DNA from: Oscillospiraceae bacterium
Lineage (GTDB): Bacteria > Bacillota > Clostridia > Oscillospirales > Oscillospiraceae
DNA length: 38,304 bases
Direction of reading: 5' to 3'
Assembly: GCA_018385135.1 (NCBI GenBank)
Contig: JAHAWY010000079.1
Coordinates: 1-38,304, forward strand
Shown here: one piece after another, positions 17,127-26,551 of the stretch
How the letters are laid out: every line of letters starts with the position of its first letter
Position numbering within the stretch: position 1 is the stretch's first letter
Notes under the pieces: generated by a model
Seen by the model: only the letters and a program-made list of their open reading frames with translations
Told to the model about the DNA's origin: nothing
Database searches by the model: none
Translations under genes and position numbers: made by a program

Positions 17127-18578
17127 ATGAAGCTCAAGCAACTGCTCAGTAAGGTTGAAATACTGGAAACCGGCGCTGATTTGGAAATTGAAATCGGCGA
17201 TATAAGCTATGACTCCCGTAAGACAAAGAAGGGCGACCTCTTTGTCGCCATACGCGGCTTTGAAAGCGATGGTCATAGGTTTATTGCGGCTGCTGAAAAA
17301 GCGGGCGCTGCCGCTGTGCTTTGCGAGGAAAAGCCGGAGACTGAAATTCCATATGTTATCGTCAAAAATTCCCGTAAGGCTTTGGCTTTAGTTTCAGCGG
17401 AATACTTCGGCAACCCGGCCGAGGAAATGACGATGGTAGGAGTTACAGGCACAAACGGCAAAACAACGACAACGCTCCTGCTCAAGCACGTTATTGAACA
17501 ATCACTTGGTGCGAAGGTGGGACTGATCGGTACAAATCAGAACATGATTGGCGAGCTTGCGATGGAAACAGAGCGAACCACGCCGGAGTCCTATGAATTG
17601 CAAAAATTATTCCGCGAAATGGCAAATGCCTCTTGCAAATATGTTATAATGGAAGTATCATCTCATTCGTTGGCGCTTGACAGGGTGGCGGGTGTGCGCT
17701 TCAAGCTGGGCGTATTTACAAACCTCACGCAGGATCATTTGGATTTTCACCACACGATGGAGGAATACGCGGCTGCAAAGGCGCTGCTGTTTTCCAACTG
17801 TGACAAGGCGGTCATCAATCTTGACGATGAGTGGGGCGGCTATATGCGCGAGAGAGCGAAGTGTCCCGTGTTTACTTATTCGGAAACAAAGCTTGAGGCG
17901 GATCTCGTCGCAAAGGATATAAGGCTCTCGCCCTCAAGCGTCAAGTTCTGCGCGCTTGCCGATGGCGATATTGAGCGCATATCTCTCGGCATACCCGGCA
18001 GATTTTCAATCTATAACGCTATGTCGGTCATATCCTCGGCGTTGCTTCTCGGACTTCCGCTTGAAAAAATAGCAGACACGCTGGCAACGGCATCGGGCGT
18101 AAAGGGCAGGGTGGAGGTCGTCCCCACACCTGAGGACTACACAATACTAATCGATTATGCGCACACACCCGACGCGCTTGAGAATGTTATTAAGTCCATG
18201 AAGGAAGTCGCCGCGGGCAGAGTCGTTGTGCTATTTGGCTGCGGAGGCGACAGGGATAAAACCAAGCGTCCCATTATGGGCAGCATTGCCGTGTCACTGG
18301 CGGATTTCACTATTATAACCTCCGATAATCCGAGAACGGAGATGCCGTCTGAAATAATCGCCGATATACTTGCGGGAGTAAAAGCGCCTAAGAACCGCTA
18401 TAAGGTCATTGAGGACCGAAAAGAAGCGATAGCCTTTGCAATTGACAATCACCAGAAGGACGATGTTATAATCCTTGCCGGCAAGGGTCACGAGACTTAT
18501 CAAATAATCGGCAAAACAAAGCACCACATGGATGAGAGGGAGATAGTCGCCGAGCATTTGACCTCAAAGCAAGGCTAA
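17127..18578 (+). CDS. murE: UDP-MurNAc-L-Ala-D-Glu:meso-diaminopimelate ligase
   Basis: MurE adds the third residue of the peptidoglycan stem peptide. The 483-residue protein carries the Mur ligase ATP loop GVTGTNGKTTTT near residues 105-116, SHSLALDRV near 186, and DNPRTEMP starting at about residue 400. DNPR at this place is the established mark of ligases that use meso-diaminopimelate rather than lysine, so the wall is predicted to be DAP-type. GGAGGAAT precedes the ATG. Unlike most dcw clusters, murF does not follow; mraY comes next. Confidence 0.97.
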   Translation: MKLKQLLSKVEILETGADLEIEIGDISYDSRKTKKGDLFVAIRGFESDGHRFIAAAEKAGAAAVLCEEKPETEIPYVIVKNSRKALALVSAEYFGNPAEEMTMVGVTGTNGKTTTTLLLKHVIEQSLGAKVGLIGTNQNMIGELAMETERTTPESYELQKLFREMANASCKYVIMEVSSHSLALDRVAGVRFKLGVFTNLTQDHLDFHHTMEEYAAAKALLFSNCDKAVINLDDEWGGYMRERAKCPVFTYSETKLEADLVAKDIRLSPSSVKFCALADGDIERISLGIPGRFSIYNAMSVISSALLLGLPLEKIADTLATASGVKGRVEVVPTPEDYTILIDYAHTPDALENVIKSMKEVAAGRVVVLFGCGGDRDKTKRPIMGSIAVSLADFTIITSDNPRTEMPSEIIADILAGVKAPKNRYKVIEDRKEAIAFAIDNHQKDDVIILAGKGHETYQIIGKTKHHMDEREIVAEHLTSKQG

Positions 18579-18603
18579 TTTCATTTGGAGAGGAAGAAAA
18601 CAG

Positions 18604-19626
18604 ATGACAGAGATGACGGGAAAGCTTATTTTTGCTTTTTTGATTTCCTTAGCTGTTTCAGCGCTGCTGGGAAAAATCGTTGTGCCGTGGCTTCGCAAAA
18701 TCAAAGCGGGGCAGGCAATTAAGGAAATAGGACCTAAGTGGCATATGTCCAAGGCAGGAACGCCTACGATGGGCGGCGTTATCTTTATCGCAGGCGTTGC
18801 CGTTGCCTGTGTCACGTCGGGCTATTCTTTAATGAAACAGGGTGACTTCGCGCATATATTTGTTTTTCTGCTTGCGCTCGGCTTTGGAGCCGTTGGTTTT
18901 GTAGACGACTATAAAAAGCTTAAGAAAAAACAAAACACCGGCTTGACCGCCGGCAAAAAGTTTGCGCTTCAGGTCGCTGTTGCAGCGCTGTTTGTTGTTG
19001 TCCTTCGCAGCTTCGGCTATGCAACGCCAAACCTATACATCCCGTTTTTCGATGTGAGCTATCCTTTGCCTGAGTGGCTGTTTTATGCATTTACAATCTT
19101 TGTGATCGTTGCAACGGTCAACGCTGTAAACCTTACCGACGGAGTGGACGGTCTTGCAACCGGCACGTCAATTCCGGTTTTCGTATTCTATTCCGTTGTT
19201 GCTTTCGCGTGGGGAAAGGAATACCTTTCGTTAGGCATTTTTGCGGCGGGCCTTGTTGGCGGTCTTTTCGGCTTCTTACTTTATAACTACAACCCCGCAA
19301 AGGTCTTTATGGGCGATACAGGCTCGCTTTTTCTCGGCGGTGCCGTTGCGGGAATGGCGATTGCTATGGATATGCCGCTTATAATTATCACCATCGGCAT
19401 TTTATATATCCTTGAGGTGCTTTCCGATATAATTCAAGTAGGCTATTTCAAGCTTAGCCACGGTAAGCGCGTTTTTAAAATGGCACCCTTCCACCACCAT
19501 CTGGAGATGGGCGGATGGACGGGTAAAAAGTGGAGCGAAAAGGAGCTTTTTGCTCTCTTTACCGGAATTTCAACGCTGATGGCGGTAATATCTTTCTTTG
19601 GCGTGTTTGATAGATATGCTGCATAA
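18604..19626 (+). CDS. mraY: Phospho-MurNAc-pentapeptide transferase
   Basis: MraY moves phospho-MurNAc-pentapeptide to undecaprenyl phosphate, making lipid I at the membrane. The 340-residue, multi-span protein shows the family's catalytic motifs: VDDYKKLKKKQNTGL near residue 100, NLTDGVDGLA near 178, GDTGSLFLGG near 237, and the histidine motif APFHHHLEMGGW near 294. GGAGAGGAAG lies upstream of the ATG. In most species murD would follow; here ftsW follows after 36 bp. Confidence 0.97.
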   Translation: MTEMTGKLIFAFLISLAVSALLGKIVVPWLRKIKAGQAIKEIGPKWHMSKAGTPTMGGVIFIAGVAVACVTSGYSLMKQGDFAHIFVFLLALGFGAVGFVDDYKKLKKKQNTGLTAGKKFALQVAVAALFVVVLRSFGYATPNLYIPFFDVSYPLPEWLFYAFTIFVIVATVNAVNLTDGVDGLATGTSIPVFVFYSVVAFAWGKEYLSLGIFAAGLVGGLFGFLLYNYNPAKVFMGDTGSLFLGGAVAGMAIAMDMPLIIITIGILYILEVLSDIIQVGYFKLSHGKRVFKMAPFHHHLEMGGWTGKKWSEKELFALFTGISTLMAVISFFGVFDRYAA

Positions 19627-19662
19627 GCTTTAAAGGCAGTTGAGACACAAGGAGGCGAGAGC

Positions 19663-20826
19663 ATGGCAAACAGCAGCGCATCACTAAAGGAATACGGTCG
19701 CGATCTGCGAACGCCTCGCGGTCCTGTTGATATACCCTTCCTAATGCTTACATTGCTGCTTCTGACCATTGGCGTTGTCATGGTTCTTTCAGCCAGCTAT
19801 GCAAGCGCGTATTATGACCTTAACAATGAAACGAACGGAAACGCTACATATTATTTCGCCCGTCAGCTTTTCTTCGCTCTGTTAGGAATAGTTATTATGC
19901 TTGTTGCCTCGCGTTTGCCAATGAGCTTCTACCGCCGCTTTTCTTTCGCGGTGCTTGCTGTTGCAATAGTGCTGCTAATGGCTGTTTTGGTTATCGGCAC
20001 AAAGAGCCACGGCGCTCGCCGCTGGATTTTAATCGCGGGCATCAGTTTGCAGCCCTCTGAAATTGCAAAAATCGGTGTGATCCTCTATTTTTCCGTTTTG
20101 ATATGCAGATATAAAAACCTTATGGGAACATTTAAATACGGCGTTGCACCCTTTGGAATAATACTGCTTGTCATTATCGGACTTCTGGCACTTGAACCGC
20201 ATTTGTCGGCGTCTATCATCATTATCCTCATAGGCGCAATTATGATGTTTGTCGGCGGCGCGCGTTTATTTTGGTTTATCGGCGGCGGCATCGGTGTTGC
20301 GGGAATGCTTTTTATCGCGCTTAATGTTCTTCAGTATTCGGCGGATCGTATTTCAGCATGGCGGGACCCATTTGCCGATTCGGGCGATACAGGCTACCAG
20401 ATAGTCCAGTCGCTCTATGCTATCGGAAGCGGCGGACTGTTCGGTCTTGGTCTCGGTCAGAGCCGACAGAAATACCTTTATCTGCCGGAGGAGCACAACG
20501 ACTTCATTTTTTCCGTTATCTGCGAGGAACTGGGCTTTATCGGTGCCGGACTGATCTTGAGTTTGTTCGCTCTGCTTATCGTTAGAGGATACTGGCTGGC
20601 GATGCATTGCCGCGATAGATACAGCTTTCTTGTTTGCGTGGGCATAACATCTCTGCTGGCGATACAAGTAATACTGAATGTAGCGGTTTGCACCAATTTA
20701 ATTCCCTGCACCGGCATTTCGCTGCCGTTTTTCAGCTATGGCGGCACTGCGCTGCTTATGCAGATGGCGGAAATGGGTATAATCCTAAGTGTTTCAAGGG
20801 ATATTCCGGATGCCAGAACGGATTGA
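19663..20826 (+). CDS. ftsW: SEDS-family peptidoglycan glycosyltransferase FtsW
   Basis: FtsW polymerises lipid II at the septum together with a class B PBP. The 387-residue protein has about ten spans. Family marks include GARRWI near residue 125, QPSEIAKIGVILY near 137, the large extracytoplasmic loop with AWRDPFAD and GYQIVQSLYAIGSGGLFGLGLGQS, and PFFSYGGTALLMQMAEMGI near the C-terminus. AAGGAGGCGA precedes the ATG. FtsW rather than RodA or SpoVE is inferred from position in the dcw cluster; a SpoVE-like role cannot be excluded in a spore former. Confidence 0.9.
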   Translation: MANSSASLKEYGRDLRTPRGPVDIPFLMLTLLLLTIGVVMVLSASYASAYYDLNNETNGNATYYFARQLFFALLGIVIMLVASRLPMSFYRRFSFAVLAVAIVLLMAVLVIGTKSHGARRWILIAGISLQPSEIAKIGVILYFSVLICRYKNLMGTFKYGVAPFGIILLVIIGLLALEPHLSASIIIILIGAIMMFVGGARLFWFIGGGIGVAGMLFIALNVLQYSADRISAWRDPFADSGDTGYQIVQSLYAIGSGGLFGLGLGQSRQKYLYLPEEHNDFIFSVICEELGFIGAGLILSLFALLIVRGYWLAMHCRDRYSFLVCVGITSLLAIQVILNVAVCTNLIPCTGISLPFFSYGGTALLMQMAEMGIILSVSRDIPDARTD

Positions 20827-20879
20827 ATGCCCTTATTCGTGCTGACCCTGCGAGCATGGACGAGAAAGGAGAAGATTGC

Positions 20880-22019
20880 ATGAGGTATTTATTCACCTGC
20901 GGCGGAACCGCCGGTCATATCAACCCTGCTGTCGGAGTTGCGCAGAGACTGCGCGAGCTGGATCCGGACTGCGGCATACTTTTTGTCGGCGCGAAGGGGC
21001 ATATGGAAAGCGAGCTTGTTCCGCGTGAGGGCTTTGATATTGAGCTTGTTGAAATAACCAATATAAGCCGCGAGCTTAACCTTGAGGGATTAAAGCATAA
21101 CATTAACACCGCTAAGAATGTTATCAGCTCAACAGGGGAGGCAAAGCGGATTATCAGCCGCTTTAAGCCCGATGTTGTGATAGGAACGGGCGGATATGTT
21201 TGCTATCCCGTTTTGAAAGCGGCGCACGGTATGAAGATACCCACAGTTGTCCATGAGAGCAACGCCGTTCCGGGACTGACTACAAAAATGCTCTCCGGCA
21301 CAGCGGATAGAATACTCGTCGGCTTTGAGGAGAGCAGGCAGTATTATCGCCATGCAGACCGCGTTATCGTAACGGGAACTCCCGTCCGCGAGGAGTTTCG
21401 CACGGTCAGCAAGGCGCAGGCGCGCGCGAAGCTGGGGATTGACCCCGATAAGCCGCTCATAGTATCCGTCTGGGGCTCGCTCGGTGCTGCCTTTATGAAC
21501 AAGACAATGGTTGGTTTTATCGAAAAGGCTCTTGGAAATCCGTTCTTCTCGCTTATTCATTCGGCAGGCAAGAGCGGCTATAAGACAATGATTTCCGATA
21601 TGGACAAGAAGAACATCATAAACGCCAAGGCGCGCGGCATGGAGGTTCGTGAGTATATTTACGATATGCCGTTGGTTATGGCGGCGGCGGATTTGGTGAT
21701 ATGCCGAAGCGGTGCGTCTACGCTTAGCGAGCTTTGCGTTTTGGGCAAGCCGGCAATTTTAGTACCCTCGCCGAATGTTACCAACAACCATCAGGAAAAA
21801 AATGCTAGAGTCCTTGAGAAAGCAGGCGCTGCCGTACTTATTCCCGAAAACGAGATTACGCCTGACAAGCTGCTTGGCTCGGTTTCGCTGCTTCTCTCAC
21901 GACCGGACACGCTCGACGCCATGAGCGCTCAAATGCGCGGCATCGGTGTGTCTGACGCAACAGAGCGCATAGCGGACATAGTGCTTGATCTTTCAAAAAA
22001 ATCTCCACAAAGACACTGA
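20880..22019 (+). CDS. murG: Lipid II-forming N-acetylglucosaminyltransferase
   Basis: MurG adds GlcNAc to lipid I on the cytoplasmic membrane face. The 379-residue protein has the N-terminal glycine-rich loop CGGTAGHINPA at residues 7-17, GTGGYVCYPV near 102, HESNAVPGLTTK near 125, and the donor-site region ICRSGASTLSELCVLGKPAILVP near 275 (family GT28 marks). The open frame extends 246 bases upstream into ftsW; the ATG at 20880 is chosen because of AGAAAGGAGAAG upstream and the family N-terminus. Confidence 0.97.
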   Translation: MRYLFTCGGTAGHINPAVGVAQRLRELDPDCGILFVGAKGHMESELVPREGFDIELVEITNISRELNLEGLKHNINTAKNVISSTGEAKRIISRFKPDVVIGTGGYVCYPVLKAAHGMKIPTVVHESNAVPGLTTKMLSGTADRILVGFEESRQYYRHADRVIVTGTPVREEFRTVSKAQARAKLGIDPDKPLIVSVWGSLGAAFMNKTMVGFIEKALGNPFFSLIHSAGKSGYKTMISDMDKKNIINAKARGMEVREYIYDMPLVMAAADLVICRSGASTLSELCVLGKPAILVPSPNVTNNHQEKNARVLEKAGAAVLIPENEITPDKLLGSVSLLLSRPDTLDAMSAQMRGIGVSDATERIADIVLDLSKKSPQRH

Positions 22020-22077
22020 CACCACAACGCCGCGCTTCGCATAGTATGGCATAAATTATGCTGTGCGGAGGGTAAAT

Positions 22078-23331
22078 ATGAGTATTTGGCGTATTTCCGG
22101 CGGAAACAGACTCAATGGCGACATAAGGATACAGGGGGCGAAAAATGCAGTTTTACCCATTATTGCAGCTTCGATAGTAACCAGCTGCGAGACAGAGCTG
22201 ATCAACTGTCCCCGCTTGAGTGATGTTGAAGCGGCAATGTGTATTCTGCGCCATCTCGGCTGCATTGCCGAGCGTGACGGCGACACGCTTTATATCGACT
22301 CGCGCGGCATGAGCGCGACGGATATTCCGCATGAGCTTATGAGGGAAATGCGCTCGTCCGTGATTTTTCTCGGCGCGATTTTGGCAAGGGCACATAGCGC
22401 ACAGCTTTATTATCCCGGAGGCTGCGAGCTGGGCGCAAGACCCATTGACCTGCATCTGGACGCACTGCGTGCGCTGGGTGCGCAGATAAGCGACAGCGGT
22501 GGAAAGCTCGAATGCAGCGACAGCGGTCTAAAAGGCACGCGGATAAATCTGTCTTTCCCCAGCGTTGGAGCAACAGAGAACATCATGCTCGCAGCCTGCG
22601 CCGCTTCGGGTGAAACCGTTATTACTAACGCGGCGAGAGAGCCTGAGATCGTTGATTTACAGGACTATTTACGAAAGCTTGGTGTGTGCGTTTTCGGCGC
22701 GGGTACGCCAACTATCAGTATTTCGGGCTTTAATCCGGTGCAAGTTGTCGGACATAGAGTCATGACCGACCGCATTGCCGCTGCAACGATGCTCTGCTGC
22801 ACGGCTGCCACCGGCGGCAAAGTAAGGCTTCTCAGCGTTGAGCCGGCGCACTTTGAAACCATTTCCGAGGCGCTTGAATATATGGGCTGCCAAATCGAGC
22901 GCGGTTCAACTGAGATTACGATAAGCTCCAACGGTATACTTAGGGCGCCGAAGCCTGTAGTAACAAAGCCCTATCCCGGCTTTCCGACTGACGCGCAGCC
23001 GCTATTGATGGCGGCGTGCTTAAAGGCGGACGGCACGGCGGTGTTTACCGAGAATATATTTGAAAATCGCTATCGGCACGCGGTTGAGCTGCGGAAGCTC
23101 GGCTCTGATATAAGCGTTGTAGGGCGTGTGGCAATGGTTACGGGCGTTCCAAAGCTTATAGCCGCTCCCGTCACGGCAACCGACCTTCGCGGCGGTGCGG
23201 CGCTTGTTGTTGCCGCTTTAGCTGCGGAGGGGGAGACTCAGCTTTACGACGTTGGGCATATTGTCCGCGGCTATGAGCGGCTTGACGAGCACCTTCGCGC
23301 TCTTGGAGGCGATATTCACTACAAATGCTGA
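22078..23331 (+). CDS. murA: UDP-N-acetylglucosamine 1-carboxyvinyltransferase
   Basis: MurA catalyses the first committed step of peptidoglycan synthesis. The 417-residue protein has the N-terminal GGNRLNGDIRIQGAKNAVLP. The active-site cysteine, in GGCELGARPIDLH, is at residue 116, so it should be the fosfomycin-sensitive Cys type. A GTG at 22063 is in frame, but the ATG at 22078 has GCGGAGGG 6 nt upstream and fits the family start. Finding murA between murG and divIB is a known Firmicutes arrangement. Confidence 0.96.
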   Translation: MSIWRISGGNRLNGDIRIQGAKNAVLPIIAASIVTSCETELINCPRLSDVEAAMCILRHLGCIAERDGDTLYIDSRGMSATDIPHELMREMRSSVIFLGAILARAHSAQLYYPGGCELGARPIDLHLDALRALGAQISDSGGKLECSDSGLKGTRINLSFPSVGATENIMLAACAASGETVITNAAREPEIVDLQDYLRKLGVCVFGAGTPTISISGFNPVQVVGHRVMTDRIAAATMLCCTAATGGKVRLLSVEPAHFETISEALEYMGCQIERGSTEITISSNGILRAPKPVVTKPYPGFPTDAQPLLMAACLKADGTAVFTENIFENRYRHAVELRKLGSDISVVGRVAMVTGVPKLIAAPVTATDLRGGAALVVAALAAEGETQLYDVGHIVRGYERLDEHLRALGGDIHYKC

Positions 23332-23343
23332 AGGGGGATGCAA

Positions 23344-24105
23344 ATGTCCGCAAAAAAAAGAAAAAACCGCGATAATTCAAATGGGGGCGGAGGATTTATC
23401 TTCGGCTCCGTTTCGTTTATTATAATTTGCGCGGCGCTGGTTTTTGCAATGAGCGTTTTTTTTCGAGTCTCAAAGATAGAGGTCGTGGGAAACGGGCGTT
23501 ACAGCGCTTCGGAGGTCATTGAGAGCTCCGGCATTAAGGATGGGGACAACCTTGTTTTTCTCCAGTGCGACCGTATTGAGGAAAAGCTATATAAAAAGCT
23601 GATATACATAAGCACCGCTGAGGTTTCACGAAAGCTTCCAAACAAGGTGACGATAAAAATATCCGAAAGCAGCGCCCTTGCTGTTGTTGAAACAGACTCG
23701 GGACTTTGGTTGATTGACAAAAACTGTCGGCTTTTAGGTGAGTGCACGGCTGCGGAAGCTGCGCCTTATATAAACATAATAGGTCTATGTGCGCTTGAGC
23801 CTGAGATTGGTGAAACGCTTTCGGCGCAGGCGGAGGATGCGCCGCGTATAAAGTATCTGAAAGCGATACTTTCCGCGGTTGAAAGCTTCGGCGTTATCTC
23901 TAAGGTGGATGCGCTTGACGTCAGCAACAGCGCCAACGCCCAGTTCCGTTATGACGGACGCTTTACGGTAAAGCTCGGAAAAAACGAGTATATCGACAAT
24001 AAAATGCAAATACTGCTGGGGGCGGTTTCTGAGCTTGGCAGCGAAGAAACTGGTATAATAGACATATCGGAAGAAAAACGCGCTCATTTCAATCCTGATG
24101 AGTGA
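23344..24105 (+). CDS. divIB: Division protein DivIB/FtsQ
   Basis: This 253-residue bitopic protein has a basic cytoplasmic N-terminus (KKRKNRD), one span at about 21-43, then the POTRA domain (FRVSKIEVVGNGRYSASEVI from about residue 42) and a FtsQ/DivIB beta domain. It joins FtsL and DivIC at the septum. Two ATGs compete: 23338 touches the GGGGG ribosome site, while 23344 sits 6 nt after it, so 23344 is chosen. It overlaps no gene but follows murA by 12 bp. Confidence 0.92.
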   Translation: MSAKKRKNRDNSNGGGGFIFGSVSFIIICAALVFAMSVFFRVSKIEVVGNGRYSASEVIESSGIKDGDNLVFLQCDRIEEKLYKKLIYISTAEVSRKLPNKVTIKISESSALAVVETDSGLWLIDKNCRLLGECTAAEAAPYINIIGLCALEPEIGETLSAQAEDAPRIKYLKAILSAVESFGVISKVDALDVSNSANAQFRYDGRFTVKLGKNEYIDNKMQILLGAVSELGSEETGIIDISEEKRAHFNPDE

Positions 24106-24184
24106 ATTAGGTCATATTTGATTACAATTTGGAAAAAAATCGGTAAATTTTTATTGGTTCACATAATATAAATGCAAACAACTC

Positions 24185-24213
24185 TTGACCTAGAGCGATT
24201 TTCGTTATACAAT
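24185..24213 (+). promoter_or_regulatory. Internal promoter for ftsZ
   Basis: TTGACC (24185-24190), a 17-bp spacer and TACAAT (24208-24213) lie in the 186-bp gap between divIB and ftsZ. Each box differs from consensus by one base. This would give ftsZ extra expression independent of the dcw promoter, as is common for ftsZ. Confidence 0.65.
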
Positions 24214-24291
24214 AAAGCGAATAGTTGGATAATACTGCTGAATCAAATATCTTATGGTTCGGATTTTTCAGAATATGGGAGGCTTGTGAAT

Positions 24292-25473
24292 ATGTCGTTT
24301 CAGCTTGAAACCGGTCCCGAAAATGTTGTAACGATCAAAGTTGTTGGTGTTGGTGGCGCTGGCAATAACGTTGTAAACAGAATGGTTAGCTCCGGCACGA
24401 AGGGTGTCGAATTCATTGCTATCAACACGGACAAGCAGGCTCTGTCTGTTTCCAGCGCAACACAGAAAATACAGATAGGTGAAAAGCTTACTCACGGACA
24501 GGGCGCAGGCTCTGACCCCGAAATCGGTAAGCGCAGCGCCGAGGAAACCCGCAACAACATCGCCAAGAGCTTTGAGGATGCCGATATGGTATTCATCACA
24601 GCCGGAATGGGCGGCGGTACCGGCACAGGCGCAGCTCCCACCATTGCTGATATCGCCCGTGAGTCCGGAATACTTACGGTCGGTGTGGTCACAAAGCCCT
24701 TCAGCTTTGAGGGCAAGCGCAGAATGGATCAAGCGGAGCAGGGCATCAGCGAGATGCTCGGCAAGGTTGACTCTCTGCTCATCATCCCCAATGACCGCCT
24801 AAAATACACAACCGATCAGCGCGTGACATTTGCAAACGCTTTTGAGATCGCCGATGACGTTCTAAATCAGGCTGTTACCAGCATTTCAGACCTTATCAAA
24901 AACACCGGCTTTATCAACCTCGACTTCGCCGATGTTACAACAATAATGAAAAATGCCGGTCTTGCTCACATGGGCGTCGGCAAGGCTGCCGGTAAGGGCA
25001 AGGCGGAGGATGCCGCCCGCATGGCAGTTGCCAGTCCCCTTATGGAAACCTCTATTGACGGTGCAAGAGGTGTTCTTATTAACATCACAGGTTCGATGGA
25101 CATGGGTCTTGAGGACGTTGAAGCTGCGGCAAACCTCGTACAGGCAGCGGCACATCCCGAAGCAAACATCATTTTCGGTGCAACCTTTGATGACACCATG
25201 GATGACGAAATTCGCGTCACTGTTATCGCAACCGGATTTGATTACGGTCAAAACCCGCTTCGTGCCGGCGATTTCCAGCAGCGCAGAGAGCAGCCCTCTG
25301 AAAAAGCACAGGGGCTTTTCTCCGCAGCCTCTGAAATGGCAGGCGCGGCAGCTCAACCCGTAACGCTCACGCCGCCCGCTCCCGCTCCTACGCCTGCACC
25401 CGCACCGGCTCCCGCTCCTAAAAAGGAAGAGGATCCGTTCGACAGCATATTTAAGATTTTCAACTCTAAATAA
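24292..25473 (+). CDS. ftsZ: Cell division GTPase FtsZ
   Basis: This is the tubulin-like ring protein. The 393-residue protein has [13 protein letters not shown] near residue 19, the GTP-binding signature [10 protein letters not shown] near 106-115, the T7 synergy loop region [11 protein letters not shown] near 205, and an Ala/Pro repeat linker (about residues 360-380). It ends in [13 protein letters not shown] instead of the usual IPxFLRR-type peptide that contacts FtsA and other partners. The frame is open from 24172 but homology and GGGAGG support ATG 24292. No ftsA precedes it. Confidence 0.97.
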   Translation: MSFQLETGPENVVTIKVVGVGGAGNNVVNRMVSSGTKGVEFIAINTDKQALSVSSATQKIQIGEKLTHGQGAGSDPEIGKRSAEETRNNIAKSFEDADMVFITAGMGGGTGTGAAPTIADIARESGILTVGVVTKPFSFEGKRRMDQAEQGISEMLGKVDSLLIIPNDRLKYTTDQRVTFANAFEIADDVLNQAVTSISDLIKNTGFINLDFADVTTIMKNAGLAHMGVGKAAGKGKAEDAARMAVASPLMETSIDGARGVLINITGSMDMGLEDVEAAANLVQAAAHPEANIIFGATFDDTMDDEIRVTVIATGFDYGQNPLRAGDFQQRREQPSEKAQGLFSAASEMAGAAAQPVTLTPPAPAPTPAPAPAPAPKKEEDPFDSIFKIFNSK

Positions 25474-25490
25474 GCTATCATTATTCATGA

Positions 25491-25525
25491 AACGCTCCCT
25501 TCGCCGTGGGTGGCGGAGGGAGCGT
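25491..25525 (+). terminator. Terminator-like hairpin after ftsZ
   Basis: AACGCTCCCT plus CGCC pairs with GGCG plus AGGGAGCGTT (25491-25525, one internal mismatch). The following T-run is poor (ATTATAT), so efficiency is uncertain. Confidence 0.65.
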
Positions 25526-25627
25526 TATTATATCCTTAGTACAATTCCATCTTGTGCGGCGAGCCAGCGTGGCTGTAAAGCCGGTAATACACCTTGAGTT
25601 GAATGCTTGCGATGAAGGGAAAATGGA

Positions 25628-26491
25628 ATGAAAAGAGTAAATAAGCACCTCGAAAGAATTAGAACAACTACGTTTGCGGTTTATATTCGTGAGCTTCTTG
25701 AAATATATCTTGTTAAGCAGGTGCCGCGTTCGGCGGCGGCTCTTTCATACTTTTTGACTTTGTCTGTTTTTCCTACGCTGATTTGCATTCACGCAATGAT
25801 TGTCTATCTTCTGCCGGGAATTGAGCTGCCCATGGATGAGCTGTCTCGACTTATTCCGCCTAGCTCTCTTGAGACTATAAGAGACTATATAGAATACGTT
25901 GCCGCGCATAACAATAAGGCTATGATAACCGCCGGCATCCTTGGTATGGCAACAACATCGGCTGCCGCTTTTCGTTCAATACATATGACGATGGCGGATA
26001 TTCAGGGTGAGTCGCGCTTTCGCGGTATTTTTGCACTCCTTTTCAGCTTTATTTTTTCACTTCTCTTTTTAGCTGTAATCTATTTTGCAGCTATCGTCAT
26101 GGTTACGGGCGACTGGCTTATCCGCTTTGTTACCAATGTTTTTCCGTTTCTCAAGGGGCTTGAGCTTTGGAGTCTCATTCGCTTCCCCTTACTGCTTGTT
26201 ATATTCATCCTCATAATCTATGCGCTCTACCGCATCACGGCGCCAAGGGACATACGAAAGGGCTTGATGGTCGGAGCGGTAGCTGCGGCAATACTTATCG
26301 TTCTCGTCAGTGTGCTGTTTTCTTGGTTTATCAGTATGTCCTCGCGTTACCCGCTTATATATGGGTCGCTGGCGTCCATTGTCATATTTATGCTGTGGAT
26401 GTATATTTGCGGTCAGATACTGATAATGGGAAATGCGCTTAATGTTGTTCGGCGGCATAGAATAATAGGAGAGCTTGCGGACGACGATTAA
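25628..26491 (+). CDS. YihY/BrkB-family membrane protein
   Basis: This 287-residue protein has about six membrane spans. Family marks are PRSAAALSYFLTLSVFPTLI near residue 36, TTSAAAFRSIHM near 115, and GSLASIVIFMLWMYICGQILIMGNALN near 250. The family was once misannotated as ribonuclease BN; its function is not established. GAAGGGAAAATGGA precedes the ATG. It is followed by a two-way terminator shared with the convergent regulator gene. No clear promoter is visible in the 100 bp upstream. Confidence 0.85.
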   Translation: MKRVNKHLERIRTTTFAVYIRELLEIYLVKQVPRSAAALSYFLTLSVFPTLICIHAMIVYLLPGIELPMDELSRLIPPSSLETIRDYIEYVAAHNNKAMITAGILGMATTSAAAFRSIHMTMADIQGESRFRGIFALLFSFIFSLLFLAVIYFAAIVMVTGDWLIRFVTNVFPFLKGLELWSLIRFPLLLVIFILIIYALYRITAPRDIRKGLMVGAVAAAILIVLVSVLFSWFISMSSRYPLIYGSLASIVIFMLWMYICGQILIMGNALNVVRRHRIIGELADDD

Positions 26492-26514
26492 GATCGGAAA
26501 ACGGAATAAATATT

Positions 26515-26543
26515 AAAAGGAAGGCGAAACCGCCTTCCTTTTT
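26515..26543. terminator. Bidirectional terminator between convergent genes
   Basis: AAAAGGAAGGCG (26515-26526) and CGCCTTCCTTTT (26531-26542) form a perfect 12-bp stem with an AAAC loop and T/A runs on both sides. It serves the yihY-like gene on plus and the BTAD regulator on minus. Confidence 0.88.
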
Positions 26544-26551
26544 GCATATGC

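Noticed and set aside
20634..20879. Longer murG start overlapping ftsW by almost 200 bases
   Set aside because: MurG homology begins at the ATG at 20880, which has its own good ribosome site.
25371..25420. Short repeats in the 3' part of ftsZ as a DNA repeat element
   Set aside because: They are Ala/Pro codons of the FtsZ linker, a normal low-complexity tail.
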